From DATAFF01 sp036257595 (GTDB taxonomy: Bacteria; Pseudomonadota; Alphaproteobacteria; Rhizobiales; Aestuariivirgaceae), in the NCBI GenBank assembly GCA_036257595.1, contig DATAFF010000028.1, positions 1-28,503 on the forward strand: DNA of 28,503 bases, in the 5' to 3' direction. Both the position numbers and the translations under genes were made by a program. Numbering within the stretch: the first letter of the stretch is position 1; each line of letters opens with the position of its first letter. The notes below the pieces were generated by a model, which was not told the DNA's origin, ran no database searches, and saw nothing but the letters and a program-made list of their open reading frames with translations. Shown here piece after piece: positions 25,674-28,503 of this stretch.

Positions 25674-26567
25674 CTATTCGCAGATCCGATAGTTGTCGGT
25701 CCTGCCATGGAGACCCGAGTCGAAATGCAGGTGATCCTTATGCGCATCGTCGGAGCCCGGCCCAAGCACGGTGGTGAAATAGCCACAAGCGCTGGTGCGC
25801 AGGCCGTTGAGCGCGACTGCCAGTGGTATCGCCATGTCGGCGTCGCCGACCGTGATGCGACGCCGGTCGGTTAGCTCAAAGCTCGCCACATCGATGGCAT
25901 TGCCCCGCGCATGCTCGCTCGGCTTGCCGGAGCTCTCGCGATTGCGGTTGCGGCATTCAAGGCCGGGGCCGGTGGAGATGGTCTTGAGGGCTGCGCCGGC
26001 ATGGGCGGCGATGATGGGCGCGGCGGTCTCAGCAATCCAGCGGCCGAACTTCACGGCGAAGGCACAGAGCAGGCGAGGGCGCGCGGGCAACTCCACCTTG
26101 CCGCTTGGCGTCGCCACGGCGTGGAGGGCGACTGCGCCTTCGAGGGTGCAGCGACCCTCGGTCACCTTGTCCTGGGCCTGAAACTCCATCCCGGCGCCCC
26201 GCATCTGCGCGAGACAGCTCTGGAAGACATCGGCCGGGCTGGGTGGAGGCGGAGCGACGGTCGCTGCCGGGGTTTCGCTCGCTGCGGCTGGAGGGCTGGG
26301 CTTGGCTGGCGATTCCGGCTTCACCTGTGTCTCGACGGGTTTGGGCTTCGCCTGAGCATCAGCCGGTTTTGGTTTCGGCTTGGCCTTTGCTTCGGCCGGC
26401 TTTGGTTGTGACTTGGACTTTGTTTCAGCCGGCTTTGGTTTTGACTTGGACTTTGCTTCGGCCGGCTTGGGCGCGGGCACGGGTATATCCTTACCAGCGG
26501 CGGGCTGCAGCAGCACAGCGATTGCAAGCATCAACGTTGCCGAAGCTCCGGCGGAACGATTTCTCAT
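25674..26567 (-). CDS. Extensin-like C-terminal domain protein, exported
   Basis: A 297-aa protein. Residues 1-25 form a signal peptide (LMLAIAVLLQPAAG). Residues 30-110 are a low-complexity Lys/Pro/Ala linker with 11-residue tandem repeats of the kind KPKPAEAKSKS. Residues 118-297 are the extensin-like C-terminal domain (PF06904 type) with CTLEGAVALHAV, LLCAFAVKFGRWI, CRNRN, SEHARGNAIDV, ACGYFTTVLGPGSDDAHKDHLHFD; the SEHxxGxAxD and HxDHxHxD elements resemble zinc peptidases of the VanY/MepA fold, so a cell-wall role is plausible. ATG 26567 is chosen because the signal peptide starts there; ribosome site is weak. Divergent from the NUDIX gene. Confidence 0.85.
   Translation of the reverse strand: MRNRSAGASATLMLAIAVLLQPAAGKDIPVPAPKPAEAKSKSKPKPAETKSKSQPKPAEAKAKPKPKPADAQAKPKPVETQVKPESPAKPSPPAAASETPAATVAPPPPSPADVFQSCLAQMRGAGMEFQAQDKVTEGRCTLEGAVALHAVATPSGKVELPARPRLLCAFAVKFGRWIAETAAPIIAAHAGAALKTISTGPGLECRNRNRESSGKPSEHARGNAIDVASFELTDRRRITVGDADMAIPLAVALNGLRTSACGYFTTVLGPGSDDAHKDHLHFDSGLHGRTDNYRICE
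26357..26471. repeat. 33-bp tandem repeat inside the extensin-like gene
   Basis: Three consecutive 33-bp units (26357-26389, 26390-26422, 26423-26455) and a partial fourth encode the Lys-Pro-Ala-Glu linker repeats. The units differ at a few positions only. Copy number may vary between strains through slippage or recombination; the frame is kept because the unit is a multiple of three. Confidence 0.75.
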
Positions 26568-26676
26568 AGGGGCGAGTTGCTCACTGACGACGCGCGCGAG
26601 GATGCCTGATTGACGCCGCTCCGTCGAGAGCGGATGGTGCAGCCGATGACATTCGGCTGTGGTTTGCGGAGGGCAG

Positions 26677-27240
26677 ATGCGGATCAGAGAGAGCAAGCTC
26701 ATCTATGACGGCTGGACCCGCTTCCTCGTCCTCGAGGTCGAGGGCCCGGACGCTCAGCGGGTGACGAAGGCGGTGCTGGATCATGGGGAGGCCGCCTGTG
26801 TGCTTCCTTATGATTCGGAAAGGCGCACTGCGCTGCTGGTCGGCCAGCAGCGGGTGCCGCAGCTCTATCTCGGGCAGGCGGAACCATCGCTCGAAGCCAT
26901 CGCCGGGCGGCTTGAGCCGGATGAGGCGGTTGAGGAGTCGATCCGTCGGGAAGCCGAGGAAGAGGCGGGCCTGCGGCTGCGCGAGCTCGAGAAGGTGGCC
27001 ACCTGCTGGGCTTCGCCCGGCGTCTCCACCGAACGAATCCATCTCTATCTCGCCGCCTATTCGCCAGCCGACCGAACCGGTCCCGGTGGTGGTCGGGCAG
27101 AGGAGCTCGAGAATATCGAGGTCAAGGAAACGGCGTTGTCGGAGCTCGCGCGGCGCGCCGATCTGGGATCCATCACAGACGCAAAGACCATGCTGCTCAT
27201 CCAGACCTTGAGGCTGCGGCAGCCCCATCTATTCGCATAG
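26677..27240 (+). CDS. NUDIX hydrolase (ADP-ribose/nucleoside-diphosphate-sugar pyrophosphatase type)
   Basis: A 187-aa cytosolic NUDIX protein. The box is complete and exact: Gly77, five residues, Glu83, seven residues, then REAEEEAGL (91-99). The N-terminal half resembles ADP-ribose pyrophosphatase and GDP-mannose pyrophosphatase (NudK) proteins: a short beta-domain reading TRFLVLEVEG, then GEAACVLPYD, then VGQQRVPQ. ATG 26677 has GGAGGG four bases upstream; the GTG at 26659 is possible but unneeded. Divergent from the extensin-like gene. Substrate among ADP-ribose, GDP-mannose and similar not resolvable. Confidence 0.87.
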   Translation: MRIRESKLIYDGWTRFLVLEVEGPDAQRVTKAVLDHGEAACVLPYDSERRTALLVGQQRVPQLYLGQAEPSLEAIAGRLEPDEAVEESIRREAEEEAGLRLRELEKVATCWASPGVSTERIHLYLAAYSPADRTGPGGGRAEELENIEVKETALSELARRADLGSITDAKTMLLIQTLRLRQPHLFA

Positions 27241-27315
27241 CGATCATCGGGACATGGCGGAAGAGATTCTGGCATAATGCGGTGCCATCATGGTCGACAG
27301 TAGGAGACCCCGCCG

Positions 27316-27603
27316 ATGATCAAGAACGACTTCGCCGAGCAACTGCGCGCCCAGGCCGATGCCTGGCGTGCTCAGCTGAAGGATTATCAGCAACAGGCCG
27401 AGCAGGCGAGCGACAAGGCTCGAGCCGATTACAAGGCTGCCGTCGCCCAGCTCGAGAAGCAGTCGGAAGAAGCGCGCAAGCTCCTCGAGAAAGTGCAGGC
27501 TGCCAATGAGGCGGCGTGGAGCGACATGCGGTCGGCAAGCCAGAAGGCGTTGGTCGAACTGCAACGCGGCTGGGAGGACGCACTGTCGCGATTCAACAAG
27601 TGA
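27316..27603 (+). CDS. Small coiled-coil protein, 95 aa
   Basis: No family recognised. The protein is almost entirely charged alpha-helix with heptad-like spacing (AQLRAQADAWRAQLKDYQQQ, AVAQLEKQSEEARKLLEKVQ), no signal peptide and no membrane segment; it is likely a coiled-coil oligomer. GGAG ten bases before ATG 27316 supports the start. Its last codon and stop overlap the GTG start of the adenylate kinase gene by 4 bp (GTGA), so both are made from one mRNA with coupled translation. A scaffolding or regulatory link to the kinase is possible but only inferred from this. Confidence 0.75.
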   Translation: MIKNDFAEQLRAQADAWRAQLKDYQQQAEQASDKARADYKAAVAQLEKQSEEARKLLEKVQAANEAAWSDMRSASQKALVELQRGWEDALSRFNK

Positions 27604-28217
27604 GGCTGGTTCTCCTCGGACCGCCAGGGGCCGGGAAGGGCACGCAGGCGGCACGGCTGGTTGCGGCTCTCAACTTGCCCCATCTTTCGTCCGGCCAGTT
27701 GTTGCGCGAGGCGATGGCGGCAGGAACTGCGCTCGGCCGGAAAGCGAAGCCGATCATGGAGCGCGGCGAGCTGGTTTCGGACGCTCTGATCAACGAAATG
27801 ATCGCCGAACGCATCACACAGAAGGAAGCCGAGAGCGGCTTCATCCTGGACGGCTATCCGCGGACGCTGGCACAGGCCGAGGCGCTCGACCGGGCGCTGG
27901 CCGAAGGGGGGCTTGAACTCGATGCGGTACTGCACATCGCAGTCGACGAGGCAGCCCTGCTGGAGCGGATTCTGCAGCGGGCGAGGGAGGCGAGGCGCCG
28001 TGGCGAAGCGGTGCGGACGGATGACGATCCTGCCGTGTTCGAGAGGCGCATGGCGCGCTATCGCGCCGAGACAGCGCCGCTGATCACGCATTATCGCAAA
28101 GCGGGAAAGCTCAGGACCGTCGATGGCGGCCAGCCGATCGATCGCGTGACAGAGACGTTGCTGGCAGCAATCGGAAGAAGAAGATCCCCTCATCGCGATC
28201 CGGACAATGAGGGATGA
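27600..28217 (+). CDS. adk: Adenylate kinase, short LID form
   Basis: A 205-aa adenylate kinase, converting ATP and AMP to two ADP. P-loop GPPGAGKGTQ lies at residues 7-16, AMP-site LSSGQLLREA and GELVSD follow, and the DGYPRT motif is intact. Between RILQRAREARRRGEAVRTDDD and RRMARYRAETAPLI the LID is short, lacking the zinc-finger insert of long bacterial forms. The first codon is GTG 27600, overlapping the coiled-coil gene; no better start exists, since the frame upstream belongs to that gene. Usual bacterial adk lies in the ribosomal protein cluster next to secY, so this may be a second copy; UMP/CMP-type activity cannot be excluded. Confidence 0.88.
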   Translation: MRLVLLGPPGAGKGTQAARLVAALNLPHLSSGQLLREAMAAGTALGRKAKPIMERGELVSDALINEMIAERITQKEAESGFILDGYPRTLAQAEALDRALAEGGLELDAVLHIAVDEAALLERILQRAREARRRGEAVRTDDDPAVFERRMARYRAETAPLITHYRKAGKLRTVDGGQPIDRVTETLLAAIGRRRSPHRDPDNEG

Positions 28218-28367
28218 TGATCGCCGGCGCGCTCGGTGATTTTGCAGTTACCGCGATCAAGAACCTGCCGTTTTGAATGGCTCGGCCAGTCGCGGGGGGC
28301 CCGTCAAGTTGGGAAAAAGTCCCATGGTCGTGCAACAAGCGATCGGTGGACGATCGGTTGGTCAGGC

Positions 28368-28503
28368 TTGGCCGATGATGCAGCCGATTGCAATGCCGGC
28401 ATCGCGATGATCAAGGCCGAGCTCGACAAGAAGCCGGCCGAAGCGATCCGCACCAAGCTCGACAAGGCGTTGACCGATGCCGAACGTGAAGCCACGGAGA
28501 AGG
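28368..28503 (+). CDS. Partial gene at window edge, start uncertain
   Basis: The frame is open from 28221 to the window end. From TTG 28368 it looks coding: LADDAADCNAGIAMIKAELD, then KKPAEAIRTKLDKALTDAER, giving a helical, charged protein; upstream in the frame the translation looks random. There is no ATG, ribosome site or signal peptide at a sensible place, although ADDAADCN looks like the start of a mature exported protein. Either the gene starts at the TTG, or it is another 5'-damaged gene. The 3' end is outside the window; no family named. The stretch 28218-28367 otherwise holds nothing recognised. Confidence 0.4.
   Translation, partial: MADDAADCNAGIAMIKAELDKKPAEAIRTKLDKALTDAEREATEK

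Noticed and set aside
28214..28276. 20-residue frame MMIAGALGDFAVTAIKNLPF after adenylate kinase
   Set aside because: Very short, overlaps the kinase stop, no ribosome site and no recognised counterpart.

Overview
The window is GC-rich chromosomal DNA of about 28.5 kb from an alphaproteobacterium, most likely a member of the Hyphomicrobiales (Rhizobiales). The families point there: XylD-type dehydratase, Flp pilin, DUF1127, extensin-like C-terminal protein, DUF502, FrcA-like sugar ABC transporter and a DUF2282/DUF2063 pair, with frequent GTG/TTG starts and very tight gene packing. Genus cannot be decided from the sequence alone. No tRNA, rRNA, CRISPR array, transposase or phage gene was seen.

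Layout. (1) 244-4205: class III aminotransferase, M20 amidase/carbamoylase and agmatinase-like ureohydrolase on the plus strand, with a lone Flp pilin gene on the minus strand between the first two. The set suggests breakdown of a guanidino or ureido compound. (2) 4320-4550: a small unknown protein. (3) 4763-14630: a sugar-acid uptake and catabolism locus. It has a complete sugar-type ABC transporter (binding protein, double ATPase, two permeases), a COG3618-type lactonase divergent from a UxaA/SAF-type dehydratase, and a minus-strand operon of a XylD-type IlvD/Edd dehydratase followed by an SMP-30 lactonase. This gives two lactonase plus dehydratase pairs served by one importer; no sugar dehydrogenase or downstream aldolase lies in the window. 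(4) 14631-15262: no intact gene, but two 5'-truncated remnants (DUF1127 on minus, a secreted-type protein on plus) facing away from a shared break. (5) 15263-20190: tetR - membrane fusion protein - RND pump operon on the minus strand, with a perfect 22-bp palindromic operator at its head. (6) 20341-21399: DUF502 membrane protein plus small lipoprotein. (7) 21449-24474: a second sugar ABC transporter, with the binding protein divergent from the ATPase-permease pair. (8) 24455-25593: bufferin-type RiPP locus with precursor (DUF2282) and partner protein (DUF2063), in which the modifying MNIO enzyme gene between them has apparently been reduced to a 30-codon in-frame scar. (9) 25674-28503: extensin-like protein, NUDIX hydrolase, small coiled-coil protein overlapping a short-type adenylate kinase, and a partial gene at the window edge.

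The most unusual observations are the bufB deletion scar, the paired truncated genes around 14810, the doubled lactonase/dehydratase modules sharing one transporter, and an adenylate kinase translationally coupled to a coiled-coil protein. Family calls rest on motifs and remembered family sequences; no database search was run.
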